DNA of 64,000 nt from Lysinibacillus alkalisoli (GCF_014643595.1 NZ_BMJT01000009.1:1-64000); one strand, 5' to 3'; positions 27,307 through 37,113 are shown, numbered from the stretch's first letter. The notes: generated by a model from the sequence alone, not told the origin. Numbers and translations: made by a program.

Positions 27307-27325
27307 AAAGTGGTATGACCACTTT
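27307..27325 (-). promoter_or_regulatory. FadR/GntR-type operator
   Basis: Perfect inverted repeat AAAGTGGT-ATG-ACCACTTT (8-3-8), with the TGGT...ACCA core typical of the FadR subfamily, 18 bases before the regulator start. Probable autoregulatory site. Confidence 0.65.
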
Positions 27326-27357
27326 TAACAGCATAGCGAATTTTATTTTCTTTGTAA

Positions 27358-27401
27358 AGAAAAAACGTGAAAATTTTCGTTTCATGTCGAAAATCTTCAC
27401 G
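27358..27401 (-). terminator. dnaE terminator
   Basis: Stem CGTGAAAATTTTCG / CGAAAATCTTCACG (27366-27379 with 27388-27401), one mismatch, followed by TTTTTTC on the minus strand. Confidence 0.8.
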
Positions 27402-27439
27402 CTTTTACGCAAAATAACTGTATTATAACAGTTTTCTAT

Positions 27440-30415
27440 TTATGATGGGATAACTCGAAGTTGCTTAGCTTGTAATTGTACTTTACCTTGCCTTTGCTCC
27501 ACTACTCCTTCTACATATAATAATGTAGCGATTGGAGGTGGTTCTTGTAATGTGCGAAATACTTGCGGGAAAACGGTGATAGAAATGGTATGATACTCGT
27601 CTTCGGCTTCAATAAATGCCATTTGTTCGCCTTTTTTAGTACGCAATACTTTTACTTGTTGTACCATAGCAAGCCATTTAACACGCGTACCAGGTATCGC
27701 TTGATACCAATCATCACTCACACCTATATAATGCTGTGTGCGCAAATGTTGCAAGGGATGCTCACTAATGTAATAACCTAATGCCTCACGCTCATATGCT
27801 AGAACATCTGTCATTGGTAAAGGCGGTACTTTATGATATTTAGGCACATAAAAGATAAACTGCTCTGCCTCTTCTATAGTAATAGTAATGTCTTTACGAT
27901 GTGTGATGGCATGTTGGCGGGCTGCAGATACAGTCTCTAACAACGTTGCTCTAGTCTGCCCAAAATCATCTAATGCACCAGCTTTAATCAACAATGTTAA
28001 TGCTTTTTCATTCATAGCCTCACCTGTTAATTTAATTGCTAAATCAAAAATATTTTGGTAAGGTCCTGTTTGTTTTCTTTGCTGAATTAATTGCTCTACC
28101 CATTTTTTTGGCACTTGCTTAATCGCTGATAAACCAACGGTAATTGTATGGTCATGTGCGGTATAATAGCGCTCACTATGATTAATGCTTGGTGCTTTAA
28201 TCTGCAAACCTTTTGTGCGGGCTTCTTGTAATAGACGCAGTGTTTTCGTTGTGTCACCAATCGCATTCGTTAACAATGCGGCATAAAAAATCGCAGGATG
28301 ATTTGCTTTAATATATGCTAGCTGATACGAGATTAAACTATATGCAACCGCATGACTTTTAACAAAACCATAATTAGCAAAACGCATAATTAATGAAAAA
28401 ATCTGTTCTGCTACAGCCATATCATATTTTTTTTGCTGTGCACCATTAATAAATTGTTGTTGCATTTTAGCTAGTTGAACACCATCTTTTTTGCTGACAG
28501 CTCGTCTTAATAAATCCGCTTCACCAACCGTCATGCCTGCAAAGGTTGTAGCAACTTGCATAATTTGTTCTTGGTACACTATAATACCGTATGTTTCTTG
28601 TAAGATTGGCGCCAAATTGGGATGTGGCATACGCACAGGCTCTGCATTATTTTTACGACGCGCATATTGTGGGATAAAATCCATTGGCCCTGGTCGGTAT
28701 AAAGCATTGATTGCTACAATATCTAAAAAATGAGTCGGTTTAATTAAGCGAAGCGCCTCTCTCATTCCTTGTGATTCTAATTGAAAGACACCTGTTGTAT
28801 CGCCTTGTTGTAATAAAGCATAGGTTTTCTCATCATCTAACGGAATGTGATATAAAGGTAAAACTTGACCATATTCTCTTTCATATAACCAGCGCATTTG
28901 GGCTAACATCGTTAAATTACGCAAACCTAAAAAGTCAATCTTAAGTAAACCTGCTTCCTCTACTTCCTGCATGGGCCATTGTGTGGCGTATAAATCCTCC
29001 GCACCATTTTGAATAGGGGCTACTTCAACAATTGGGATTGGAGCTAATACAATACCAGCAGCATGGATAGAGCCTGTACGTGGTAAGCCTTCTAGCTTAC
29101 AAGCTGTTTGCCACCATTGCTGATGCGATTCACTTTGAGCCACATAACTTCGCAAATTAGCATTTTGTTGATATGCTTCTTGCAATTGAGTAGCTTGAGC
29201 AGGTAATAATGATGCAATATGCTGTAGTTGCTCTGCTTCAAAGCCCATTGCTCTAGCCACTTCTCGTGCTGCCGCCCTCATCGCTAATGTGTTAGATGTA
29301 CTAATTTGTGCTACATAATTCTTTCCATATCGCTTAGCTACATACTGAATAATTTGTTGCCTTTTCGCGTCAACAAAATCAATATCAATGTCTGGCAACG
29401 ATACACGCTCTGGATTTAAAAAGCGCTCAAACAACAAGCCATATTTTAAAGGGTCTACTTCTGTAATACATAAAGCATAGGCAACTAATGAACTTGCTGA
29501 CGAACCACGTCCTGGTCCTGTCACGATTTTTTGTTGACGAGCATACTGCATAAAGTCTGCAACAATTAAAAAATAATCCGCGTACCCCATATTACAAATC
29601 ACTTGCAATTCATATTCTAGACGCTGATAATATTCCTTTGATACTTGCGGGAGGCGCTTTTGTAAGCCTTGTTGTGCTTGTTGACGTAATACCTCCGTAG
29701 TTGATTGACCCTCTTGTAGCGGGAATTTAGGCATATGTTTTGTAAAAGATAACGTTACTTGACAGCGCATTAATAATTGCTCTGTGTTTTGCCGCCATAT
29801 AATAGGAAAGGCTCCGTACTCTTCTGCTGTTAGCATGCGGTAGTCTTGTGTGACTTCACTTTCTACACCTGCTATCTTTTGTGCAATTTCATAACTAAAC
29901 GCGTCATCATGATATAAATAACGTGCTTCTCTACTAGCTAATAAGGGGATGGCATTTTTTTCGCAATAATCCATCACTTGTTCATCATCTGTACTGACAT
30001 ATAATTTAGATGAATACGCATCAAATAAAGCCTCCACGCTTTGCAATGTTGGTTGACTCATATGTAATAGACAACCTTTAATATAGCGGCTAAGCCAATG
30101 CCAACGAATGTATTGCTGTGTCTGTGCCGCGCTTGATAGCTTCAATAAATTTTGATACCCTTCGTTATTTTCTGCATAAAAAATACAAGAAACTTGTTGC
30201 TCATTTGGTAAAGCAATATTGACTTCAACGCCATATACCGCATGAATACCGGCTTGCTTCATCGCCTTAGCAAAAGGTAAAAGCCCATGCAATGATTGGT
30301 TAACAATTGCACAGGCTTTCGCATGTTGTGTTTGTAGAAAGTCTGTTAATGAAGCCAAACGTATCGTGCTTTGTAATGCATCCGCACTTGTTCGCACTTG
30401 GGCATATACCGTCAT
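27440..30415 (-). CDS. dnaE: DNA polymerase III alpha subunit DnaE, shortened with degenerate PHP domain
   Basis: C-family polymerase that in Firmicutes extends primers before PolC takes over. 991 residues, against about 1115 in B. subtilis. Polymerase core: GPGRGSSASS, the catalytic aspartates in LPDIDIDF, and AIGDTTK-type fingers; then helix-hairpin-helix repeats and a C-terminal OB fold (about 890-985). The N-terminal PHP domain starts MTVYAQVRTSADAL, where an intact one has a His-x-His metal motif, so PHP nuclease function is predicted lost. AAGGAGG lies upstream. It starts 12 bases after nrnA, with which it is probably co-transcribed. Confidence 0.94.
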   Translation of the reverse strand: MTVYAQVRTSADALQSTIRLASLTDFLQTQHAKACAIVNQSLHGLLPFAKAMKQAGIHAVYGVEVNIALPNEQQVSCIFYAENNEGYQNLLKLSSAAQTQQYIRWHWLSRYIKGCLLHMSQPTLQSVEALFDAYSSKLYVSTDDEQVMDYCEKNAIPLLASREARYLYHDDAFSYEIAQKIAGVESEVTQDYRMLTAEEYGAFPIIWRQNTEQLLMRCQVTLSFTKHMPKFPLQEGQSTTEVLRQQAQQGLQKRLPQVSKEYYQRLEYELQVICNMGYADYFLIVADFMQYARQQKIVTGPGRGSSASSLVAYALCITEVDPLKYGLLFERFLNPERVSLPDIDIDFVDAKRQQIIQYVAKRYGKNYVAQISTSNTLAMRAAAREVARAMGFEAEQLQHIASLLPAQATQLQEAYQQNANLRSYVAQSESHQQWWQTACKLEGLPRTGSIHAAGIVLAPIPIVEVAPIQNGAEDLYATQWPMQEVEEAGLLKIDFLGLRNLTMLAQMRWLYEREYGQVLPLYHIPLDDEKTYALLQQGDTTGVFQLESQGMREALRLIKPTHFLDIVAINALYRPGPMDFIPQYARRKNNAEPVRMPHPNLAPILQETYGIIVYQEQIMQVATTFAGMTVGEADLLRRAVSKKDGVQLAKMQQQFINGAQQKKYDMAVAEQIFSLIMRFANYGFVKSHAVAYSLISYQLAYIKANHPAIFYAALLTNAIGDTTKTLRLLQEARTKGLQIKAPSINHSERYYTAHDHTITVGLSAIKQVPKKWVEQLIQQRKQTGPYQNIFDLAIKLTGEAMNEKALTLLIKAGALDDFGQTRATLLETVSAARQHAITHRKDITITIEEAEQFIFYVPKYHKVPPLPMTDVLAYEREALGYYISEHPLQHLRTQHYIGVSDDWYQAIPGTRVKWLAMVQQVKVLRTKKGEQMAFIEAEDEYHTISITVFPQVFRTLQEPPPIATLLYVEGVVEQRQGKVQLQAKQLRVIPS

Positions 30416-30427
30416 AACATTCCCTCC

Positions 30428-31366
30428 TTATTTGTGACAAAGTACTTGTAATTGACGATAAACTTCGTCTGCCTCCTCAAATGTGTAAACAGATGCACCT
30501 GAGGCAAGCGGATGTCCGCCACCACCAAATTGCTTTGCCAATGTATTAATCACTGGGCCTTTTGAACGCAAACGTACGCGGATATTATCTTCTTCTTCAA
30601 TAAAAATAACCCATGCCTTCATATCTTTTACATCACCTAAAGAGCTTACTAATAACGAAGCTTCTGAAGGCGTTGCGTTAAATTGCTGTAATACCGCCTT
30701 TGTTAAATCAACTCGCCCTGCACCATGTTCATCCATAATAAAATTTTGGTACATATAGCCTTGTAAATGTAAGATGTTACATTCTAATTCATACATGCCA
30801 TTATAAATTTTTTCGCGATCAAAATCATAGGTAATTAGTTTCCCTGCTGTGGTAAATGTCTTTAATGTCGCGCTTGGATAACGAAAACGCCCTGTATCGC
30901 CTACGATACCTGCATATAATAACGCAGCTGCATGATGAGGCAGTTGCCATTGTTTTGTCTGTTGACCAACTTCAAATAAATCAAAAATCATCTCACTGAC
31001 AGAACTCGCTGTTGTATCTACCCATACAAGATCGCCATATACATCATCATTAGGATGATGGTCAATTTTAATTAATTTTGCGCCTTTACGATAACGCTGG
31101 TCATCCACACGTTCTGTATTAGCTGTATCTGTAACGATAACGAGTGCATCTTCATAAAGTGCATCAGCAATTACATCTGGTTTAGCCATAAAACTTAATG
31201 ACTCCTCATGAGTTCCTACAGCATAAATATTTTTATTAGGGTAGTTATGTTGTAATAATTGCTTTAACCCAAATTGTGACCCATACGCATCGGGGTCAGG
31301 TCGTACGTGACGATGAATAATAATTGTATGAAACTGTTCAATTGTGTCGATGATTTGTCGTTGCAA
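30428..31366 (-). CDS. nrnA: NanoRNase / 3',5'-bisphosphate nucleotidase (DHH family)
   Basis: Degrades 2-5 nt RNA fragments and dephosphorylates pAp. 312 residues with DHH-domain motifs HRHVRPDPDAYG, VTDTANTER, IDHHPND and DTGRF, and the DHHA1 signature GGGHPLASGA. The frame is open from 31414, but the codons 31379-31371 (AAG GAG GAA) form the Shine-Dalgarno and TTG 31366 lies 8 bases beyond, giving the family length. It sits between dnaE and divergent ytpI as in B. subtilis (ytqI). Confidence 0.92.
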   Translation of the reverse strand: MQRQIIDTIEQFHTIIIHRHVRPDPDAYGSQFGLKQLLQHNYPNKNIYAVGTHEESLSFMAKPDVIADALYEDALVIVTDTANTERVDDQRYRKGAKLIKIDHHPNDDVYGDLVWVDTTASSVSEMIFDLFEVGQQTKQWQLPHHAAALLYAGIVGDTGRFRYPSATLKTFTTAGKLITYDFDREKIYNGMYELECNILHLQGYMYQNFIMDEHGAGRVDLTKAVLQQFNATPSEASLLVSSLGDVKDMKAWVIFIEEEDNIRVRLRSKGPVINTLAKQFGGGGHPLASGASVYTFEEADEVYRQLQVLCHK

Positions 31367-31460
31367 ATAAACTTCCTCCTTGCGCGTCATAATTTCCGTT
31401 AGCATTTTTGACAAAATATCGGTACAATGGTGTCAGCAATATGCTAGGAGGTTACTCGTT

Positions 31461-31787
31461 TTGACAGCGCTAAAATTTTTAAATATTTTATTTGTTGTTC
31501 TTATTGTACTGTCTTTCGTTAGTTATTTCTATTTTAAAACGAAACAGTTTCGCACATCACTCATTGCTCATAAAAACTGGTATAAAAGCAAAGCTGGTGT
31601 GAGCCTTGCTGCTTTTATTATTTTGTTCGGCTTTAACCAAGCACTCATGTTCCCTGATTGGATTACATTCTTAATAGCGGGGTTATTTGTGATCATAGGT
31701 GCGGTGCTTGGCGTTGGGAGTTATCGCCGCGTTAAACATTATGGCCAATTTGTTGAAGAAGAATACGAATTAAATAAAAAGAAATAA
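31461..31787 (+). CDS. ytpI: YtpI family membrane protein
   Basis: 108 residues with three predicted helices (about 2-23, 42-60, 65-85) and a charged C-terminus ending EEEYELNKKK. Family of unknown function, conserved next to nrnA in Bacillales. The start is TTG 31461, with AGGAGGT 9 bases upstream; earlier in-frame starts lack a Shine-Dalgarno and would overlap nrnA. Both divergent genes thus use TTG starts. It is convergent with the GTPase gene downstream. Confidence 0.8.
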   Translation: MTALKFLNILFVVLIVLSFVSYFYFKTKQFRTSLIAHKNWYKSKAGVSLAAFIILFGFNQALMFPDWITFLIAGLFVIIGAVLGVGSYRRVKHYGQFVEEEYELNKKK

Positions 31788-31794
31788 TAAGAAG

Positions 31795-31829
31795 GAAGCA
31801 GCTATCAGGCGGCTTCTTTTTATTTTTTT
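31795..31829 (+). terminator. ytpI terminator
   Basis: Stem GAAGC-A-GC / GC-G-GCTTC with one A-G mismatch (31795-31816), then a long T tract. It overlaps the 3' end of the converging GTPase gene. Confidence 0.6.
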
Positions 31830-33760
31830 ATACAGTGCATAGCCGCCTCTGCCTCGTGCCAAGGCACAGCATAACCTTTACCTTTTGTACAAAACATACT
31901 AGAAGAAGTATAAAGTGGGTCTGCATTTTTATCATACTGTGACAGCGCTATGACTTCTTCTGTATTATGACACACATCATATCCATCTGCTTGCAAAGTG
32001 AGCACACCTTTCCCATTTGTCATTGCAGCAAAGTGCGTACTATAATGCATAAAGGTTGCAACAGGTACTCTGCCTGTGAGCTGTGCCTCACGCTCTGTCA
32101 AAAGGGGCGGCTCAAATTCACCACTTGCTTGTTGAATGTCTGTCATTACACGTCCTATTACTTCACTTGGCATCTTCATTTTGAAGCGGTAATATGGTTC
32201 TAATAAAATCGGTGTGATTTGTTCTAAACCTTGACGTAGCGCGCGGAACGTAGCTTCTCTAAAGTCACCACCTGCTGTATGTTTAATATCGGCGCGACCT
32301 GTTAGTAATGTAAATTGAATATCTGTAATCGCAGCACCGATAAGCACACCATTATGTTGCCGCTCAAATAAATGCTGTTCTATGAGTCGTTGATAATTTA
32401 GACTCAACTCATCTACATGACAAGTTGTGATAAATGTATTCCCCTGTCCGCGTTGATTAGGTGACAGTTGCAAATGTACTTCTGCATAGTGTTTAAGCGG
32501 CTCAAAGTGACCATACCCTATGACACTTTGTTCGATTGTTTCTTTATATAAAATCGTGGGCTCATTAAACGCCACTTGCAAATTAAAGCGTTGTTGCAGT
32601 ATAACAGTCATGACCTCTAATTGAATTATCCCCATAATTTGAACATGGATTTCTTGCAAAGTTTCATGCCATACTACTTGGAGAGAAGGTTCTTCACTTT
32701 CTAATAATCGAAAGATATGTAACACATCTTTAATATGTTGCTCGCCTGTGTATTGTACACGAGCTTGTAAAGTTGGCTCTAACTCATATGTTGACGTTTG
32801 ATAAGTTTCACCAATGGTGTCGCCAATTTTAGCTTGTTGTAAACCTTTAACTGCAAATAGGTCACCTGCACATACACAAGGGACAGCGTCAAAATTCTCA
32901 CCATTATACACCCTAATCTCTGTTACTTTTTCTGTTTCACTAGCTAGATGAAGCTCATCACGCACACATAATTTACCTTGCCTCGCCTTCATAAAAGTGA
33001 GACGCTGATTGCCCTCATGTCTAATTTTAAAAACATCAGCATAAAATGGAGCGGATGTTTCATAACAAGTTGTCATTACTAGTATAATTTGTTGAATGAA
33101 TGTCTCTATACCTATATCTTTTAGAGCCGAGCCATGAAAGCATAAAAAAGCTTGTTCGTTCTTTATGAGTTGACGTAATGTCATTAAACATTGTGCTGTG
33201 GATAAGCCTTCTGTTAAATAAGCTTCTAATAATCCCTCATCTTGCTCTGCTAGCCACTCTTGAAGCGCAATCGGTATATGAGTGTTTGTCATCGCTTCTT
33301 CCATACAAAAGAGTTGTGATGTTAATGATTGTAACTGCCTTTGCACATCATGCACCATAGCACCTTCACGGTCTACTTTATTAATAAAAAAGAAGGTTGG
33401 TATGTGGTACTTTCTAAGCAAACGCCAAACGGTCTCTGTATGCCCTTGAACACCTTCAACTGCACTAACAAGTACAATAGCATAATCCATTACACTAATG
33501 GCGCGTTCCATTTCTGGCGAGAAGTCTACATGCCCTGGTGTATCTATTAAATGATACACTTGCTCTCCCACTTTAAATCGTCCTTGTTCCGCAAAAATCG
33601 TAATACCACGTTGTCTTTCTAACACGTGATTATCTAAAAAGGCATCTTGGTGGTCCACACGCCCACGCTGTTGAATACCTTTAGTATAATAAAGTATTTG
33701 CTCTGAGAATGTCGTTTTTCCTGCATCTACATGCGCTAATACGCCAATTGTTGTAAACAT
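31820..33760 (-). CDS. EF-G-like ribosomal-protection-family GTPase (Tet(M)-like paralogue)
   Basis: 646-residue translational GTPase with the five-domain layout of Tet(M)/Tet(O). G motifs are AHVDAGKTT (9-17), DTPGH (73-77) and NKVD (127-130). Domain IV loop III, which in Tet(M) reads YSPVSTPADF and displaces tetracycline, is replaced here by GRADIKHTAGGDF (488-500). It should therefore bind the ribosome and hydrolyse GTP, but tetracycline release is doubtful. Such chromosomal homologues are common in Firmicutes and often annotated as tetracycline resistance. Codon use and composition do not differ visibly from neighbours. It stands alone between ytpI and ytoI. Confidence 0.85.
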   Translation of the reverse strand: MFTTIGVLAHVDAGKTTFSEQILYYTKGIQQRGRVDHQDAFLDNHVLERQRGITIFAEQGRFKVGEQVYHLIDTPGHVDFSPEMERAISVMDYAIVLVSAVEGVQGHTETVWRLLRKYHIPTFFFINKVDREGAMVHDVQRQLQSLTSQLFCMEEAMTNTHIPIALQEWLAEQDEGLLEAYLTEGLSTAQCLMTLRQLIKNEQAFLCFHGSALKDIGIETFIQQIILVMTTCYETSAPFYADVFKIRHEGNQRLTFMKARQGKLCVRDELHLASETEKVTEIRVYNGENFDAVPCVCAGDLFAVKGLQQAKIGDTIGETYQTSTYELEPTLQARVQYTGEQHIKDVLHIFRLLESEEPSLQVVWHETLQEIHVQIMGIIQLEVMTVILQQRFNLQVAFNEPTILYKETIEQSVIGYGHFEPLKHYAEVHLQLSPNQRGQGNTFITTCHVDELSLNYQRLIEQHLFERQHNGVLIGAAITDIQFTLLTGRADIKHTAGGDFREATFRALRQGLEQITPILLEPYYRFKMKMPSEVIGRVMTDIQQASGEFEPPLLTEREAQLTGRVPVATFMHYSTHFAAMTNGKGVLTLQADGYDVCHNTEEVIALSQYDKNADPLYTSSSMFCTKGKGYAVPWHEAEAAMHCIKK

Positions 33761-33781
33761 TATACGTCCTCATTTCTTGAT

Positions 33782-33820
33782 AAAAAAGACAAAGCCCTCC
33801 ATCGATACTAGGCTTTGTCT
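33782..33820 (-). terminator. ytoI terminator
   Basis: Perfect 10-bp stem AGACAAAGCC / GGCTTTGTCT (33787-33796 with 33811-33820) followed by TTTTTTA on the minus strand. Confidence 0.8.
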
Positions 33821-33833
33821 ACTTAACACTGAT

Positions 33834-35144
33834 TTATCTTTCAAGCAATTGGAAAGTCATCATTGCTTTACCCACTAAAATTGTATCATGATATACTTCA
33901 AAGTCCATTTTAACAAATTTACGGCTCATATCTAAAATGACGGGCTTTACAGTTAAAATGCTTTCCATTTGTACAGGTTTGATAAAATAAATTGTCATGT
34001 TTTCTGCTACGGCATCACCACGTTTGCGTCTCTTTAAAGCAAATGTACCTGCCTCTGCTAATAATGTAGTAAAAGCACCATATGAAATGGCACCAAATTG
34101 GTTGGTCATTTGAGGTGTTACTTTAAACTCAACTTGTAACTCTTCCTCATTGTTTAATACTTTCACTTCATTTTTCACAATATCATCAATTGTCTCACCT
34201 TGCTGTGGCTGACGTTGTGCTAATTGCAACGCCTTTAACACGTCTTGCCGGCTAATCACACCTTGTAAAACATTATCATCATCTACAACTGGCAGTAAAT
34301 CAATGCCCTCCCAAATCATTTGGTGACCGGCAGATGCCACACTCATTTTCATAGAACCTGAGATTGGGTTTTTCGTCATCACCTTTTCAATCGCCTCATC
34401 ATCTGGACGCCCAATAATATCTTTTACTGTAATCATACCAACTAATTTATTTTTTGCTGTGACAACTGGGAAAGCCCCATGTGTTGTACGCTCATTTTCA
34501 TGTTGAAAATCGGCGAGTGTTTGCGTATTACGCAACACTTTTGTTTCAGATATGGGCACATAAATATCTTCAATAAATAAAATATCTTTTTTAATTAATT
34601 GGTCATAAATCGCACGATTAATCATTGTTGCTACTGTAAAAGTATCATAGCTTGTCGTAATAATAGGCAAAGATAACGCATCAGCAAGCGCTTTATTCTC
34701 ATCCGTTGTATCAAAGCCACCCGTAATTAATACAGCCGCTCCAGCATGCAAAGCATTTTCATGTGCTTTGAAACGATTTCCTACGATTAATAAACTACCT
34801 GCTTCTGTGTAACGCATCATATCATTTAATTGCATAGCGCCAATGACAAATTTGGTTAATGTTTTATGCAACCCATTTTTGCCACCAATTACTTGACCAT
34901 CAATAATATTTACAATTTCTGCAAAGGTTAACCGTTCAATATTTTCTTTTTTCTTCTTCTCAATTCGAATCGTGCCTACACGTTCAATTGAACTTACTAA
35001 ACGACGGTTTTCTGCTTCTTTAATTGCGCGATAAGCTGTTCCCTCACTCACAGACATTTCTTTAGCAATTTGTCGTACCGAAATTTTATCACCGACAGGT
35101 AAAGATTCAATGTATCTCAATATTTTTTCGTGTTTTGTTGACAC
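33834..35144 (-). CDS. ytoI: HTH-DRTGG-CBS-hotdog multidomain protein YtoI
   Basis: 436 residues in four parts: a DeoR-like helix-turn-helix (about 1-65), a DRTGG domain (about 70-185), a CBS pair (about 195-310, with GAFPVVTAKNKLVG and LLPVVDDDN) and a C-terminal acyl-CoA thioesterase-like hot-dog domain (about 330-436). The domain set suggests a regulator sensing adenine nucleotides and an acyl compound, but function is unproven. The start is GTG 35144 with AGGTGAT upstream. Same architecture and neighbourhood as B. subtilis ytoI. Confidence 0.87.
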   Translation of the reverse strand: MSTKHEKILRYIESLPVGDKISVRQIAKEMSVSEGTAYRAIKEAENRRLVSSIERVGTIRIEKKKKENIERLTFAEIVNIIDGQVIGGKNGLHKTLTKFVIGAMQLNDMMRYTEAGSLLIVGNRFKAHENALHAGAAVLITGGFDTTDENKALADALSLPIITTSYDTFTVATMINRAIYDQLIKKDILFIEDIYVPISETKVLRNTQTLADFQHENERTTHGAFPVVTAKNKLVGMITVKDIIGRPDDEAIEKVMTKNPISGSMKMSVASAGHQMIWEGIDLLPVVDDDNVLQGVISRQDVLKALQLAQRQPQQGETIDDIVKNEVKVLNNEEELQVEFKVTPQMTNQFGAISYGAFTTLLAEAGTFALKRRKRGDAVAENMTIYFIKPVQMESILTVKPVILDMSRKFVKMDFEVYHDTILVGKAMMTFQLLER

Positions 35145-35224
35145 AGTATCACCTATTTCTCATGCTGTATTTTGATGTTATCAGTGTAACATATTTTAAT
35201 CAAAGGTGATTTTCTTTTATTTTT

Positions 35225-35905
35225 TTAAAATGCTACTGCGTCACCTGCTGACAAGATTTGCACCTCAGCATCCTTCACTAAATCAACAAATTTTTGTGGC
35301 TCTTGTTTAATAGGTGGAAATGTATCGTAATGAACAGGTATCACAATTTTAGGTTGTAAAAGTGATACAGCTTTAGCTGCATCTTCTGGCCCCATTGTGA
35401 AATGATCACCAATCGGTAAAAACGCTACATCAATTGCCTCATACTCTCCAATTAATTTCATATCGCCAAATAATGCTGTGTCACCTGCATGGTAAATCGT
35501 CTTGCCTTCAATTGTAAGTATGATTCCCATCGGCATGCCCATATAAATAATTTCATTATCTTCTGTAGTGTAAGAGGAGCTATGGAAAGCCTGTGTGTAT
35601 TTCACACGTCCAAAGTCAAATTGAGCTGCGCCTCCAATATTCATTCCCACTGCATGAATTCCTTGAAAACCGAGCCATGTTGCTAACTCATGGGAACCAA
35701 TAACCGTAGCACCTGTTCTCTTTGCTAGTGCCACTGTATCTCCCACATGGTCATTATGTCCATGTGTAAGTAAAATAAAGTCTGGTTGCTCCTCAGTAGC
35801 ATTTAAATCTGTCAAATTATTGCCTGTAATAAAGGGGTCTATTAAAATCACATGTTGCGCTGTTTGAATTTTAACAACAGAATGTCCGTGATACGTTATT
35901 TTCAT
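35225..35905 (-). CDS. ytkL: UPF0173 metal-dependent hydrolase
   Basis: 226-residue metallo-beta-lactamase-fold protein with the zinc-ligand motif THGHNDH (47-53), the third His in IGDHFTMG and a C-terminal PVHYDTF. It is L-ascorbate-lactonase-like in fold, but its substrate is unknown. AAGGAGG precedes the ATG. It is monocistronic and divergent from the M24 peptidase gene. Confidence 0.88.
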   Translation of the reverse strand: MKITYHGHSVVKIQTAQHVILIDPFITGNNLTDLNATEEQPDFILLTHGHNDHVGDTVALAKRTGATVIGSHELATWLGFQGIHAVGMNIGGAAQFDFGRVKYTQAFHSSSYTTEDNEIIYMGMPMGIILTIEGKTIYHAGDTALFGDMKLIGEYEAIDVAFLPIGDHFTMGPEDAAKAVSLLQPKIVIPVHYDTFPPIKQEPQKFVDLVKDAEVQILSAGDAVAF

Positions 35906-36018
35906 TAAAATTCCTCCTTATTTATGTCATCTAACATATATTATTCGTTAAAAGTGCAAAAAAACCTTTATTTTTGATATGCTAAGTATGCACAACAATA
36001 AGACATGGAGGTTTTCTT

Positions 36019-37113
36019 ATGAAAGTAAAAGAAATTCAGCAATTTTTACAGCAAGAAAATATTGATGTGGCATTTATTACAACACCTGAAAATGTAAACT
36101 ACATAACAGGTTTTAATAGTGACCCTCACGAAAGATTACTCGGGGTAGCTGTTTTTAAAGAAGCAGCACCATTTATTATTTGTCCACAAATGGAAGTACC
36201 TGATGCAAAACGGGCTTCTGGCTGGGAAGATGTAGTCGGACACCTAGATACGCAAAACGCAATGGATATTTTAGCTGATGCCATTCGTGCCCGTGTAAGC
36301 GATGTCAAATCGATTGCCATTGAAAAATTACACTTAAACGTTGCTCGCTACGAACAATTACAAGAGCGTTTTGTTAAAGCTTCCTTCCCTCGACTTGATG
36401 ACAAATTAAATTATATGCGTGTGATTAAATCGGAAGATGAACTTGTTAAATTACGTGAGGCAGCTAAACTAGCTGATTTTGCTGTACAAGTTGGTTGTGA
36501 TAATATTGCGGAAGGTAAAACAGAGCTTGATGTTTTAAATGCGATTGAAACAGCTGTTAAAAACAAAGGCTATGACATGTCATTTAGCACAATGGTGTTA
36601 ACAGGTAAAAACTCTGCTTCACCTCATGGCGTACCAGGACATAATAAAATCCAAAAAGGTGACTTCGTATTATTTGACTTAGGGGTATTATACGAAGGTT
36701 ACTGCTCAGACATTACACGTACTGTCTCATTTGGTGAGCCAACTGACAAACAAATTGAAATTTATGAAACAGTATTAAAGGCTAATGAATCTGCGATTGC
36801 AGCCGTTAAACCAACTGTTAAAGCAAAAGACATTGATAAAGTAGCACGTGATATTATTACAAATGCCGGCTTTGGTGACTATTTCCCTCACCGTTTAGGA
36901 CATGGTCTTGGGATCTCTGTACATGAGTTCCCAGACATTAGTAGTGTAAATGAAATGGCATTGGAAGAAAACATGGTATTCACGATTGAGCCTGGTATTT
37001 ATAAAGGCGATGTAACAGGTGTGCGTATTGAAGATGACGTAGTTGTAACAAAAGATGGCGTTGAGGTACTAACAAAATTCCCTAAACAACTTACTATTCT
37101 ACCTGTTAAATAA
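36019..37113 (+). CDS. M24 family Xaa-Pro peptidase
   Basis: 364 residues: an N-terminal creatinase-like domain (about 1-130, with YITGFNSDPHER) and a C-terminal pita-bread metallopeptidase. Metal ligands are visible in DLGVLYEGYCSDITRT, HRLGHGLGISVHE, EPGIY and GVRIEDD. Expected to release the N-terminal residue from Xaa-Pro peptides in the cytoplasm. Whether it is a dipeptidase (PepQ) or an aminopeptidase (PapA/YpdF-like) cannot be decided from sequence. GGAGG lies 8 bases before the ATG. It is followed by a strong terminator. Confidence 0.9.
   Translation: MKVKEIQQFLQQENIDVAFITTPENVNYITGFNSDPHERLLGVAVFKEAAPFIICPQMEVPDAKRASGWEDVVGHLDTQNAMDILADAIRARVSDVKSIAIEKLHLNVARYEQLQERFVKASFPRLDDKLNYMRVIKSEDELVKLREAAKLADFAVQVGCDNIAEGKTELDVLNAIETAVKNKGYDMSFSTMVLTGKNSASPHGVPGHNKIQKGDFVLFDLGVLYEGYCSDITRTVSFGEPTDKQIEIYETVLKANESAIAAVKPTVKAKDIDKVARDIITNAGFGDYFPHRLGHGLGISVHEFPDISSVNEMALEENMVFTIEPGIYKGDVTGVRIEDDVVVTKDGVEVLTKFPKQLTILPVK

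Noticed and set aside
31400-31440. ytpI promoter from TTGACA and TACAAT near 31408-31425.
   Set aside because: The two hexamers are only 9 bases apart, which is too close to act together.
31820-33760. Acquired tetracycline resistance gene.
   Set aside because: No mobile element, composition like its neighbours, and the loop needed for tetracycline release is not conserved.
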